A stretch of DNA of 64,000 bases from Cerrena zonata (Eukaryota > Basidiomycota > Agaricomycetes > Polyporales > Cerrenaceae). Below are positions 55,607 to 64,000 of this stretch, in pieces. The position numbers and the translations under genes were made by a program. The notes under the pieces were generated by a model. The model worked only from the letters and a program-made list of their open reading frames with translations. It ran no database searches and was not told where the DNA came from. Each line of letters opens with the position of its first letter. The stretch's first letter is position 1. The stretch spans positions 310,001 to 374,000 of the forward strand of contig JASBNA010000008.1 in assembly GCA_038087015.1 (NCBI GenBank), read 5' to 3'.

Positions 55607-57194
55607 ATGGGTCACCAAACGAGCACCCTGGCTTGTATAACCCAAAGTTTCACCATGTCTACTACTACGCAAACGGCTTACTTGTACAAGCATGCCCACC
55701 CCTTCCTGCCTCGTACCATCAAGGCTGCTTCTGGAATCTGGCTCACATTAGAAAACGGCCAGAAAATCCTTGATGCAACTGGTGGTGCAGCAGTAACCGC
55801 TATCGGTCATGGCGACCTTCGTGTCAAGGAAGCCATTATTGCTCAGCTCGACAAGGTAGCCTACTGTCATCCTGGCTTCTACCAAACCGACATCGCCCAG
55901 GACCTCGCCACCTTTCTTGTGAGCACAACGCACGGTAGGATGGCTCGAGCACTGCTAACCGGATCGGGTAAGTAATCATGTACTTGTTTACTGCATCGGT
56001 TTCTTACCCAAATTACACCGCGCGCAGGTTCCGAGGCTGTTGAGGCTGCCATGAAACTCGCACGGCAGTACTTTTTGGAACAATCACCTCCGCAAAAATC
56101 TCGACATCACTTCATCGCACGACAAGGTTCTTGGCACGGTTGCACTATTGCCACTTTGGCCATGGGTGACTTTAAAGTCAGAAAAGCTATCTTTGAACCC
56201 ATTCTCCCTGAAAATGTTAGCCGCGTGTCTGCATGCAATTCCTATCGTGGGATGCGTGAGGGAGAGACCACAGAGGCCTATGTCGCTCGATTAGCTCAAG
56301 AGCTAGATGACGAGTTCCAGCGTATTGGTCCTGATAACGTGTGTGCATTCATCGCTGAACCTATTTCGGGCTCTGTGAGTGTTGATTCTCGTTCAAAGAA
56401 AGGTCTCATAATTGACTAACATTGTTCATTAGCCTTTGGGCTGCATGCCCTCTGTACCAGGATATTTTACAGCAGTGAAGGCGATCTGTGACCGATACGG
56501 GGCCCTCCTGATTTTCGACGAGGTCATGGTCGGTATGGGTCGGACAGGGACATTGCATGCATGGGAGCAAGAAGATGTCGTTCCCGATATTCAAGTCATC
56601 GGTAAGGCTCTCGGAGCCGGCTACATTCCCATCTCAGCTGTTCTCGCCAACGAGCGCGTCATTTCCGCGTTCAAGAACGGCAGCAAGTACTTCGTCCACG
56701 GTCAGACGTACCAATCTCACCCGGCTGCCTGTGCTGCGGCTCTCCAGGTACAGCGTATAGTCCAAAGTGATGGACTACTCGATAATGTTCGCAACATGGG
56801 AATGTACCTCGAGCAGTCGCTTCGAGGGCGTCTCGCGAAACACCCTCACGTCGGTAACATTCGAGGTCGCGGATTGTTCTGGGGTATCGAGTTCGTCGCT
56901 AACAAGGGTACTAAGGCTCCCCTTGACCCTTCGCTCAAGGTCGCGGATAGGATACATCAGAAGGGTATGTCGGAGGGGTACGACATTGCTATCTTCCAGG
57001 CAACTGGCTCCGCCGAGGGTGGATGGAACGGTGATCACATATTGCTTGCTCCTCCTTACATCGTGACGAAGTCGGATGTGGACGAGATCACCGATCGGGT
57101 TTGCAGGGTTGTCGAAGATGTATTCACGGAGTTGCAAGAGAGAGGTGATATTCGTGAGGTTGACTCGAGAGTCGAGTCTAGGAAGACGATGTGA
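55607..57194 (+). CDS. Class III PLP-dependent aminotransferase
   Basis: Three exons (55607-55967, 56028-56374, 56433-57194) encode 489 residues, or 473 if the second ATG (55655, MSTTT) is used. I favour the second because family alignment begins there. PLP-site residues are visible: FDEV with Asp265, and the Schiff-base Lys294 in VIGKALGAGYIP. The region LLTGSGSEAVEAAMKLAR is the phosphate-binding motif, and an Arg-containing NIRGRGLFWGIEF block is present. The group transfers omega-amino groups (GABA, ornithine, polyamines, beta-alanine and related) to an oxo acid. The exact donor is not predictable. It has no obvious mitochondrial signal. It stands near GS-like and amidotransferase genes, but at distances that do not imply co-regulation. 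Confidence 0.92.
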
Positions 57195-57731
57195 TATTAT
57201 GTTAGATCTATCCACGGTGACTGTGTCAGTGATGAATGTGGATACTCTTGAGTAAGAGCCATTATTTTCTGTCTTCGGTTATAGATTCGATATTTTTGTT
57301 GACCTATCTTGCTTTTGAGATGATGAACAAATGAGTGAGATAGTAGATACTTTAAGTTACGGATAAAGAACAACGCGACATAATTCTTCAGGCTCAGAAT
57401 CGGAAAATTCCCGAAGGGTTAAAGTTGAGTGTCACACGTGGGTGTGACGTTTCAAATTTCAAATTTCAGCGTTCGGCTGTGTTCTTCGGACTTTGCCGGT
57501 AGATCTGGGATGTCCGTATGTTCAGTGATGTGCTGACCCCTGGTCAGACCTCAGGTCAGACTCCGAGTCAGGTGTCTGACACCATGTCAGAGAGGTCAAG
57601 GTCAGTGACAATGCGTGATTTTCACGTGAGATATAGACCATTGCCGACGGTGTGGTTCCGGAATGCAGCCGATTCCGAGTCCGATCTTGATATGGAATGA
57701 GACGAAGTTTGCTACGGTTATACTGTACTAT
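57195..57731. other. Intergenic region with GTCAG-rich cluster and stem-loop
   Basis: It lies between the convergent aminotransferase gene and hAT fragment. GTCACAC/GTGTGAC arms (57431-57448, loop GTGG) form a hairpin. From about 57521 to 57610 GTCAG or its complement recurs at least eight times. A 60-codon plus-strand ORF (57518-57700) covers this cluster but has no recognisable domain. Confidence 0.5.
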
Positions 57732-58358
57732 CTAGTCTTCAGTAACTACAGTTCCATCTTGTGAACCAGTATACACAACATTATGATATTCTCTTTCCAC
57801 TGATAAGCCCTCCTGTCCCCTTTTCCACAACTGACTTGTGTACTGAAAAACCGACTCGCCAGAAGCAAAATCAAAGAGATAGCGGAGTTTGAATCGATCG
57901 CGAGAGTTCAAAGGTATTGAGCCTCCAGTAACGGAATCAAGCTCATCAGAGGCTTCACTCTCTGCAGCCTCCTGATGAAGATTGTCAGTGACTGTTGTGA
58001 ATGAGGTTGCTGCAGCCTCCTCAACCTCTTGATCATGCTCCACTGTTTCATCAGGCTGCTCTGAGTTGTCCCCACAGACATCTCCAAATTTCCGTTTCCG
58101 GCTGCGATGAACTGGACGGGGCCATTTACGTGCGATGTCTTCTGCAATGAGAACGGTCTTCCGAACTTTCCCCGGGTGGAGCCGTGAACGCAACTTGCTG
58201 TGTACAATCCCCATCTTACTAAAGATACGCTCTGTTGCTGCGGAGTTAGGAACAACGCTCAGGATCCGCATTGCAAGTTGAACAAGACCGTTTCGACCAT
58301 TCAGCGACCCAGTGGTGGAATGACGGCGCCAAAGGTTCACAAGATTCACGTCTTGGTG
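57732..58358 (-). pseudogene. hAT-family transposase, C-terminal part, split by the copia insertion
   Basis: The minus-strand frame from the insertion point to the stop at 57732 has the hAT dimerisation block: LVQLAMRILSVVPNSAATER, then IFSKMGIVHSKLRSRL, followed by a C-terminal segment with FKLRYLFDFASG typical of basidiomycete hAT proteins. The gene continues on the far side of the copia element (63847-64000 and beyond the window). No stop or frameshift is seen in the visible hAT parts apart from the insertion itself, so the gene may have been intact until recently. The catalytic acidic core lies outside the window. Confidence 0.88.
58354..58358. repeat. Target site duplication TGGTG, left copy
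   Basis: TGGTG directly precedes the 5' LTR; the same five bases follow the 3' LTR. Confidence 0.93.
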
Positions 58359-58860
58359 TGTTGTAATACACCGTCCGAGGCATCCGGACGCATGCACCAT
58401 CCGGTATCGTAGTGCATCCGCACACGATCCACATCCGGACACAATGTGCGTCCGGGCATGACCCGCATCCGGACGTGGTGCATCCGCCCGCACTGAGGAT
58501 CCGGCTGCAGCCAGCGCTGACCTCATCCGGACCTGATCATTCCGGATTAGGAAGGTGCTCAGGTTTGCTTCCGTCTTATCCTCTTATACCTTCTGCCTTT
58601 TCATTCAGACTCTCTTAATCCTTTCCTCATATCTTCTCGTCCCATTTTCTCTGGTTTGCTTTATTCCCATTCGCTCCCATTTTCCCGTCTGTCTTCCGAC
58701 GTGTTTCTTACGCTTTCCGCATCGTCCTATTTGCTACTTGTTTCGGCCGTAAAATCCATCCGGATTTAGTATAAAAAGCCATGTATTCGTCTAGTCTACT
58801 TATCGATTTTTATCGTCTTTGTTGCCTCTAAATACCCTACCTATTGCGTGCACAACAACA
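58359..58860 (+). repeat. 5' LTR of the copia element
   Basis: It is 502 bp with TGTTG...CAACA inverted ends. The first third is crowded with TCCGG/TCCGGA motifs (58375-58550). A TATAAAAA element lies at 58770-58777. Confidence 0.95.
58770..58777 (+). promoter_or_regulatory. Probable TATA box in the copia LTR
   Basis: TATAAAAA lies 84 nt before the LTR end, the usual place for a U3/R boundary. The same motif is repeated at 63756-63763 in the 3' LTR. Confidence 0.6.
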
Positions 58861-58872
58861 GGTTATGGGCCC
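58861..58872 (+). other. Copia primer binding site, initiator tRNA-Met anticodon region
   Basis: GGTTATGGGCCC begins at the first base after the LTR. It is the exact complement of GGGCCCATAACC, the anticodon stem-loop of initiator tRNA-Met with the CAT anticodon, as in Drosophila copia. Priming would use a cleaved half-tRNA rather than the CCA end. Confidence 0.75.
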
Positions 58873-59165
58873 CGCCTCTTGTTTATAAAAGTTCCCTTAC
58901 TAACTCCTCTGTAGTCGACTTAAAACTTTCTACACTCGCGCGCCGCTGCCTACAGCATCTTGATACTCTACCGTCTCTACGCTCGCTATAGCAGACGTCT
59001 TTACTTCATTGTGATCACCCTCTCGATCTTTCGTCTCCCTCTTGACGATAGTATCTCTTCATTGTTTGGCCAAACGTTCTCATCATTATACTTCCTCATC
59101 GTCCTTTCGGTCTATCCCTCGACGAACTCCTTCTCTACGGTCTAGTCCTTCATCACTATTCCAAC
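58873..59165 (+). other. Copia 5' leader
   Basis: The 293 bp between primer site and Gag start is CT-rich and holds no long ORF. It is the likely packaging and leader region. Confidence 0.6.
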
Positions 59166-59912
59166 ATGACCGACACATCTTCATCCCCTTCCTATCGTAT
59201 CGAACACCTAAAGTCTCCGGATAACTATCCGACTTGGAGTGTCCAGATCAAGGACATCCTTACCGAAGCTGGTCTCTTTGGTCATGCGGATGGGACTACT
59301 CTTTGTCCTATTCCCCTTGATGCGACTGCGGCTGCGGCTGACCTCACCGCGAATGTCGCTGCCATTACTGCTTGGAAGTCTAGGGATGCGAAAGCTCTCA
59401 CTGCCATCCGGACCCGGATTTCTCAGTCCATGATGACTTATGTTATTGGTGCCGAGTTTGCTCATCAAGCATGGTCTTCTTTGAAGACTGTCTTTGACAT
59501 CCAAGGTCCAATCGCTATCATCCTGGAACGTCGCAAATTCTTCCGGTACGCGATCCCGGATGGTACTGAAGTCGAGGAACACATCCGTATCCTCCGTACT
59601 TGCAAGGAGAAGCTTACTTTGCTTCAGGATCCTATCTCCGAGAGGGACTTCAACTTAGTCCTCCTCACTGCTCTACCTGAGTCCTGGGATTCCTTCGTCT
59701 CTTCCATCGACCTCTCTACCATGTCCTCCAACAGTACCACCCTCATCGGACACCTTCTTCAGGAAGATGCCCGACGTCGTTCACGATCCGGATCCGCTAC
59801 TTCCTTTCCTGCAGTTCACGGAAGTCGTAACCAAGGTCCACCTGGTCCACCTGGTCCACCTCGTTTCCAAAACCGATCGCAAGGTTTTAATGGAAACCGT
59901 CCGCCTCAGTGA
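59166..59912 (+). CDS. Copia Gag
   Basis: The 248-residue ORF has the copia Gag features: an LKSPDNYPTWSVQIKDIL start, an ARTRIS-like helical core (AIRTRISQSMMTYV, AHQAWSSLKTVFD), an LTALPESWDSF motif, and a C-terminal Arg/Gly/Pro-rich region with GPPGPPGPP. No CCHC knuckle is visible before the stop. The frame ends at TGA in the context CAG-TGA-CAG and stays open after it through an Asn/Arg/Gly/Pro-rich linker into the protease ORF, so this may be a leaky or recent stop. Confidence 0.9.
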   Translation: MTDTSSSPSYRIEHLKSPDNYPTWSVQIKDILTEAGLFGHADGTTLCPIPLDATAAAADLTANVAAITAWKSRDAKALTAIRTRISQSMMTYVIGAEFAHQAWSSLKTVFDIQGPIAIILERRKFFRYAIPDGTEVEEHIRILRTCKEKLTLLQDPISERDFNLVLLTALPESWDSFVSSIDLSTMSSNSTTLIGHLLQEDARRRSRSGSATSFPAVHGSRNQGPPGPPGPPRFQNRSQGFNGNRPPQ

Positions 59913-60032
59913 CAGGGTTTCCAACCCTCCCGCGGAAACTTTCGTCCGAACCGCGGAAATGGTCGTCGACCTCCTTCTTCGCATTTTCCATCTTCCAACG
60001 CTCGCCGGCCTCCTCCGGACCAAGGTCAACAG

Positions 60033-60527
60033 GTGTCTTATACCTTTATGGCAAACATCTACACTCCTGCGAGTGACCTTCCTCCTCACAGTGAAAAGAA
60101 GTGGATCGGAGACACAGGTACTCAAGCTCACATTGTGTCCGATCGCTCTCTCTTTCATGAGTACACTCCTACTCCCGGACGTGTTATCTCTGGTGTAGGA
60201 TCTGCCGCTGTCCTTGGTGTTGGTACCATCCTGCTTCACTTCCGCCGTGATGGACATCGCACTGGTCTTTTCACCCTCACCGACATCCTTCATGTTCCCT
60301 CCATCTCACACCACTTGATTTCGCTCGGATGCCTCACCAATGGTACTGGTCTCGCATACTATGGTCACGATGATATCATCGAGATTATTGATGACCACCG
60401 CGACAAGATGATTACTCAAGGAGTCAAGAACAATAACTTGTACGAATTCGATGTCATACCTGTTATTCCAGTTCAGTCTTTTCTGTCCGTGTCAGCCGGA
60501 CCTGGTACGACTGGCATGTATCTCTAG
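60033..60527 (+). CDS. Copia aspartic protease region
   Basis: The segment is in the same frame as Gag, separated only by the TGA at 59910-59912. The active-site text is KKWIGDTGTQAHIVSD, with the catalytic Asp of the DTG/DSG motif, followed by GVGTILLHF and LHVPSISHHLISLG blocks usual for copia proteases. The ATG at 60033 is merely the first Met after the linker. It ends at TAG 60525-60527, where the integrase frame takes over at -1. Confidence 0.85.
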   Translation: MSYTFMANIYTPASDLPPHSEKKWIGDTGTQAHIVSDRSLFHEYTPTPGRVISGVGSAAVLGVGTILLHFRRDGHRTGLFTLTDILHVPSISHHLISLGCLTNGTGLAYYGHDDIIEIIDDHRDKMITQGVKNNNLYEFDVIPVIPVQSFLSVSAGPGTTGMYL

Positions 60528-60571
60528 GGCACCTGAATAAGGGCCAACTCCAGGAACTCGTCCGGAAGGGA

Positions 60572-63337
60572 ATGGTTACTGGACTCGAAGTCGACACCAC
60601 TAGCCCTATCGATTTCGAATGCGAGTCGTGCATCATCGGAAAGCACCACAAAGCACCTTTCCCTTCCACTTCCATTTCCAAAACCCTTGACGTTGGCGAC
60701 ATTGTTGTCTGCGACATATGGGGACCCGCTACCACTCAATCTATTCACCGACATCGCTACTATATTTCCTTCACCGATCTCGGCTCTCGCTATTCTCGAC
60801 TCTATTTTCTTCTCACTCGAAATCAAGCTTTCCCCTCACTCGAAAAATATCACAACTTCTTCGTCACTCAGAAGGGTCGCTCCTTCAAGGTCCTTCGTGT
60901 TGACAATGCAAAGGAACTCATCGAAGGTGACTTCAAACACTACCTCGATAAGCACGGCATCATCCTTGAAACAACCGCGCCCTACTCTTCTTCGCAAAAT
61001 GGTGTTGCGGAACGTCTCAACCGTACTCTGGTTGAACGTGGCCGTGCAATGCTTGCGGATGCAACTGTTCCGGTTTCACTATGGGAAGAGGCTGTCGACT
61101 ATGCTTGCTACCTCAAGAACTTGTCTCCGACTCGTGCTCTTGATGGTATTACCCCGTACCAAGCCTTCTGGGGTAAGGTACCGGACGTCTCACATGTCCA
61201 CAAATTTGGTCAGCACTGCTGGGTCCTTGTACCTGAAAACCGGCGATCGAAAATCGAACCACAATCCGAACGCTATGTTTTCACTGGCATTTCTGAACAC
61301 ATGTCAGGCTACCGCTACTATGTCCCCCGGATCAAGCAAGTCTTAACCTCACGGAACGTTATCTTCCCATCATCATATGCGCCCCACCCTTCCACATCCC
61401 TTCCTGCTCCAAATGTTTCCGGTCTTGAGGGGGAGGATCCTGATCTTCTACCCAAGCCCGAAACATCTTCTTCTGCTTCAACTGCGGAAACTTCTGCGGA
61501 CGCGGACGTCCCACACTCTGCGGACGCAACTCGCGGATCGCAAGAAGTACTTTTTCCAAATCTAGACAATGCTCCGGTTATCCCTGTTCCTCCTGTTCCA
61601 CCTCTGGCTCCTCGACGTTCTTCCCGACAAACCACCAAGCATGACTACAGCAAGCTGCATTCAAGCGGAAGGCAAGTCGTATCAAGTAACGCCCCAATAG
61701 CTCAACTGCCCCCTCCCAGAGACGGCCCATCAACATCGCCGGACACTTCTTTATTCATTGCTGCTAGCGACTCCTCAACACCTCTCACTGACGATCCCAG
61801 TACTCTTAAAGAAGTTCAGTCTCGTCCGGATTGGCCTGAATGGAAGGCGGCGATGGACTCTGAAATCGCACAGCTCCACCAGCTTGGTACCTACTCGCTT
61901 TCGGATCCGCCCCCGGATCGCAAACCTATCGGATGTCGCTGGGTTTTCCACATCAAACGTGATCCGGATGGCGCTATCCTCAAGTACAAGGCTCGTCTTG
62001 TCGCACAAGGTTTCTCTCAGATACCCGGTCAAGATTTCCTTGAAACTTACGCTCCTGTCATGCGACTCGAATCCTACCGTGCCCTACTTGCAATCGCTGC
62101 TCCAAACGATTGGGAAATCCATCAGATTGACGTTGTAGGTGCATACCTCAACGGCGATCTTGATGAAACTATCTATATGCGGCAACCTCCCGGTTATGAA
62201 GATGGATCCGGTCATGCATGTCTTCTCCACAAAGCCCTCTACGGACTTAAGCAAGCGGGCCGTGTCTGGAATGTCAAGTTCAATGACATTTTCGTCACCA
62301 CTCTCCAATACACCCGGCTTCAGTCAGATTTTTGTGTCTACATACGCCGAAATTCTGACGGTCTCATCATTGTCATCATCCATGTCGACGACTCTACCAT
62401 CCTCGCATCACCTCCATCTATCCTACCTGCAGCGAAAGATGAAATCGCGAAACACCTTACCATTTCCGATCTCGGTCCAGCAAAGACTTTCCTTGGTCTT
62501 CAAATCGAACGCGACCGCATCCGGAAGACTATCACTATCCACCAGACTTCATACATTACGAAGGTCTTGGAACGTTTTGGCATGCTCACTTCCTCACCGG
62601 TTTCCACCCCTGTCGATTCACATGTCAAGCTATCATCCGACGCTTCCCCACCAGTAGCTGCCTTGAATTTTCCCTACGCTGCTGTCATTGGTTCCCTCAT
62701 GTATGCTGCCATTGCCACCCGTCCGGACATCTCCCACGCTGTCCAGAATTTATCTCAGTACACTTCCTGCTTCACGCACGAGCACATTACCGCTGCGAAG
62801 CGTGTACTCCGATACCTCAATGGCACCCGCTCACTCGGCATCACTTATGGTCTCAGCAATGACACCACCCTATACGGTTACACCGATGCGGACTGGGGAC
62901 AAGACATCAATGATCGCAAATCCATCTCCGGATACGTTTTCCTTATCTCAGGGGGAGCCGTCTCTTGGTCCTCCAAGAAACAATCATCCGTTGCGCTTTC
63001 TACTATGGAAGCTGAATATGTCGCGCTCGCTCATGCTACCAAGGACGCTATTTGGTTCCGAGCTCTTCTGTCCGACTTAGGTTTTCCGTCACCGGATCCT
63101 ACTCTCATCCTCTGCGACAACCAGGCTGCAATTGCTTATGTACACGATAACCAATTCCATGCTCGCGCAAAACACATCTCGATGCGATATCACTTCGTCC
63201 GGGATCATGTTGCTCAAGGGGATATCAAGGTCACTTACGTCTCGACGAAAAACAACTGCGCCGACATGTTCACCAAAGGACTTCCTCGTCCAACCCATCT
63301 CTTCCTCACCTCTTCGATTGGCATGTCTGCTAGTTGA
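60572..63337 (+). CDS. Copia integrase, reverse transcriptase and RNase H
   Basis: This 921-residue ORF starts at the first ATG, but family sequence in this frame begins earlier, around 60500 (WHVSLGHLNKGQ, the His part of the integrase zinc module). CESCIIGKHH completes the module. The integrase core has DIWGP, RVDNAKEL and the NGVAERLNRT Glu. RT begins with GCRWVFHIKRD and carries the catalytic HVDDS, a variant of YVDD. RNase H shows YTDADWGQD, STMEAEYVAL and LCDNQAAI, ending in CADMFTKGLP. No stop interrupts it. Expression probably needs a -1 shift from the protease frame. Confidence 0.93.
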   Translation: MVTGLEVDTTSPIDFECESCIIGKHHKAPFPSTSISKTLDVGDIVVCDIWGPATTQSIHRHRYYISFTDLGSRYSRLYFLLTRNQAFPSLEKYHNFFVTQKGRSFKVLRVDNAKELIEGDFKHYLDKHGIILETTAPYSSSQNGVAERLNRTLVERGRAMLADATVPVSLWEEAVDYACYLKNLSPTRALDGITPYQAFWGKVPDVSHVHKFGQHCWVLVPENRRSKIEPQSERYVFTGISEHMSGYRYYVPRIKQVLTSRNVIFPSSYAPHPSTSLPAPNVSGLEGEDPDLLPKPETSSSASTAETSADADVPHSADATRGSQEVLFPNLDNAPVIPVPPVPPLAPRRSSRQTTKHDYSKLHSSGRQVVSSNAPIAQLPPPRDGPSTSPDTSLFIAASDSSTPLTDDPSTLKEVQSRPDWPEWKAAMDSEIAQLHQLGTYSLSDPPPDRKPIGCRWVFHIKRDPDGAILKYKARLVAQGFSQIPGQDFLETYAPVMRLESYRALLAIAAPNDWEIHQIDVVGAYLNGDLDETIYMRQPPGYEDGSGHACLLHKALYGLKQAGRVWNVKFNDIFVTTLQYTRLQSDFCVYIRRNSDGLIIVIIHVDDSTILASPPSILPAAKDEIAKHLTISDLGPAKTFLGLQIERDRIRKTITIHQTSYITKVLERFGMLTSSPVSTPVDSHVKLSSDASPPVAALNFPYAAVIGSLMYAAIATRPDISHAVQNLSQYTSCFTHEHITAAKRVLRYLNGTRSLGITYGLSNDTTLYGYTDADWGQDINDRKSISGYVFLISGGAVSWSSKKQSSVALSTMEAEYVALAHATKDAIWFRALLSDLGFPSPDPTLILCDNQAAIAYVHDNQFHARAKHISMRYHFVRDHVAQGDIKVTYVSTKNNCADMFTKGLPRPTHLFLTSSIGMSAS

Positions 63338-63344
63338 GGGGGAG
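63336..63344 (+). other. Polypurine tract of the copia element
   Basis: GAGGGGGAG lies directly before the 3' LTR and overlaps the Pol stop codon. It is the usual plus-strand primer site. Confidence 0.85.
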
Positions 63345-63846
63345 TGTTGTAATACACCGTCCGAGGCATCCGGACGCATGCACCATCCGGTATCGTAGTG
63401 CATCCGCACACGATCCACATCCGGACACAATGTGCGTCCGGGCATGACCCGCATCCGGACGTGGTGCATCCGCCCGCACTGAGGATCCGGCTGCAGCCAG
63501 CGCTGACCTCATCCGGACCTGATCATTCCGGATTAGGAAGGTGCTCAGGTTTGCTTCCGTCTTATCCTCTTATACCTTCTGCCTTTTCATTCAGACTCTC
63601 TTAATCCTTTCCTCATATCTTCTCGTCCCATTTTCTCTGGTTTGCTTTATTCCCATTCGCTCCCATTTTCCCGTCTGTCTTCCGACGTGTTTCTTACGCT
63701 TTCCGCATCGTCCTATTTGCTACTTGTTTCGGCCGTAAAATCCATCCGGATTTAGTATAAAAAGCCATGTATTCGTCTAGTCTACTTATCGATTTTTATC
63801 GTCTTTGTTGCCTCTAAATACCCTACCTATTGCGTGCACAACAACA
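63345..63846 (+). repeat. 3' LTR of the copia element
   Basis: Same length and, as far as I can compare by eye, same sequence as the 5' LTR, at a constant offset of 4986. Confidence 0.95.
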
Positions 63847-63851
63847 TGGTG
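63847..63851. repeat. Target site duplication TGGTG, right copy
   Basis: The five bases directly follow the 3' LTR and equal the left copy; this is the usual duplication length for copia integrases. Confidence 0.93.
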
Positions 63852-64000
63852 CTGGGAACAAATTCCGAAAACATGTGAGTATCTAGATTGTGTTTGGGGC
63901 ATTTCAGGACTTACATCTCTTGCAGCGCGAGCGCTGATGTCCTGAAGTGCCATGGCTGTGTCCGACCATTCCCCTATCCAATGGACATACTTGGTAAATG
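63847..64000 (-). pseudogene. hAT transposase, upstream part beyond the copia insertion
   Basis: On the minus strand, an open frame with MALQDISARAARD ends in a GTAAGT donor at 63914. A 63-nt intron follows (63914-63852) and ends in CCCAG, then the five bases CACCA (63851-63847), which are the target duplication. The reading phase continues exactly into the fragment ending at 58354. The copia element therefore landed five bases inside an exon. Confidence 0.78.

Larger units (their letters stand above)
58359..63846 (+). mobile_element. Complete Ty1/copia LTR retrotransposon, nested in the hAT gene
   Basis: The element is 5488 bp. LTRs of 502 bp (58359-58860 and 63345-63846) begin TGTTG and end CAACA. 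They are flanked by a perfect 5-bp duplication TGGTG (58354-58358 and 63847-63851). A primer site follows the 5' LTR and a purine tract precedes the 3' LTR. The internal order Gag, protease, integrase, RT, RNase H is that of Ty1/copia. I find no differences between the LTRs, so insertion is recent. Confidence 0.97.

Noticed and set aside
46000..57200. Secondary-metabolite or nitrogen-assimilation gene cluster
   Set aside because: GS-like, amidotransferase, oxidoreductase and aminotransferase genes are near each other, but there is no backbone synthase, dedicated transporter or shared promoter motif, and orientations are mixed.
58412..58618. 68-codon ORF in the copia LTR, duplicated at 63398-63604
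   Set aside because: Product of the repeated LTR and its TCCGG/CATCC-rich composition, not a gene.

Overview
The window is nuclear DNA of a filamentous basidiomycete, most likely an Agaricomycete. The evidence is the dense, short (about 45-70 nt) GT-AG introns, a Plavaka-type transposase paired with a DUF6698-like gene, a copper radical oxidase, and a mixture of Ty3/gypsy, Ty1/copia and hAT elements. No rRNA, complete tRNA or CRISPR array is visible.

Layout. 1-14205: most of a very large, young Ty3/gypsy LTR retrotransposon whose 5' LTR is cut by the window edge; it has two giant overlapping ORFs (Gag-protease with a very long tail, and RT-RNase H-integrase behind a long unassigned leader). 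14206-19680: an AT-rich, stop-rich block without recognisable genes. 19688-25139: a head-to-head pair, a 3'-truncated Plavaka transposase (minus) and an apparently intact 8-exon DUF6698-like gene (plus).

25453-57194 is the host gene island. In order: a 5'-truncated intronless coproporphyrinogen III oxidase copy, a membrane-anchored glyoxal-oxidase-type copper radical oxidase, UTP7/WDR46 (ribosome biogenesis), an amino acid permease with a long acidic loop, GPI8/PIG-K (GPI transamidase), a multi-TM membrane protein, IES6 (INO80 complex), a zinc-finger protein, a glutamine-synthetase-fold protein, a class II glutamine amidotransferase, a GMC-type FAD oxidoreductase and a class III aminotransferase. 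Several touch nitrogen and amino-acid metabolism (permease, GS-like, amidotransferase, aminotransferase), but they are interspersed with housekeeping genes and I see no proof of a cluster.

57732-64000: a hAT transposase gene (minus) split by a complete 5488-bp Ty1/copia element (58359-63846) with 502-bp LTRs, a perfect 5-bp target duplication, and a primer site matching the anticodon region of initiator tRNA-Met. Both LTR elements look recently inserted. Exon junctions were read by eye from splice consensus, reading phase and family alignment from memory; most sum to whole reading frames, and the uncertain ones are marked.
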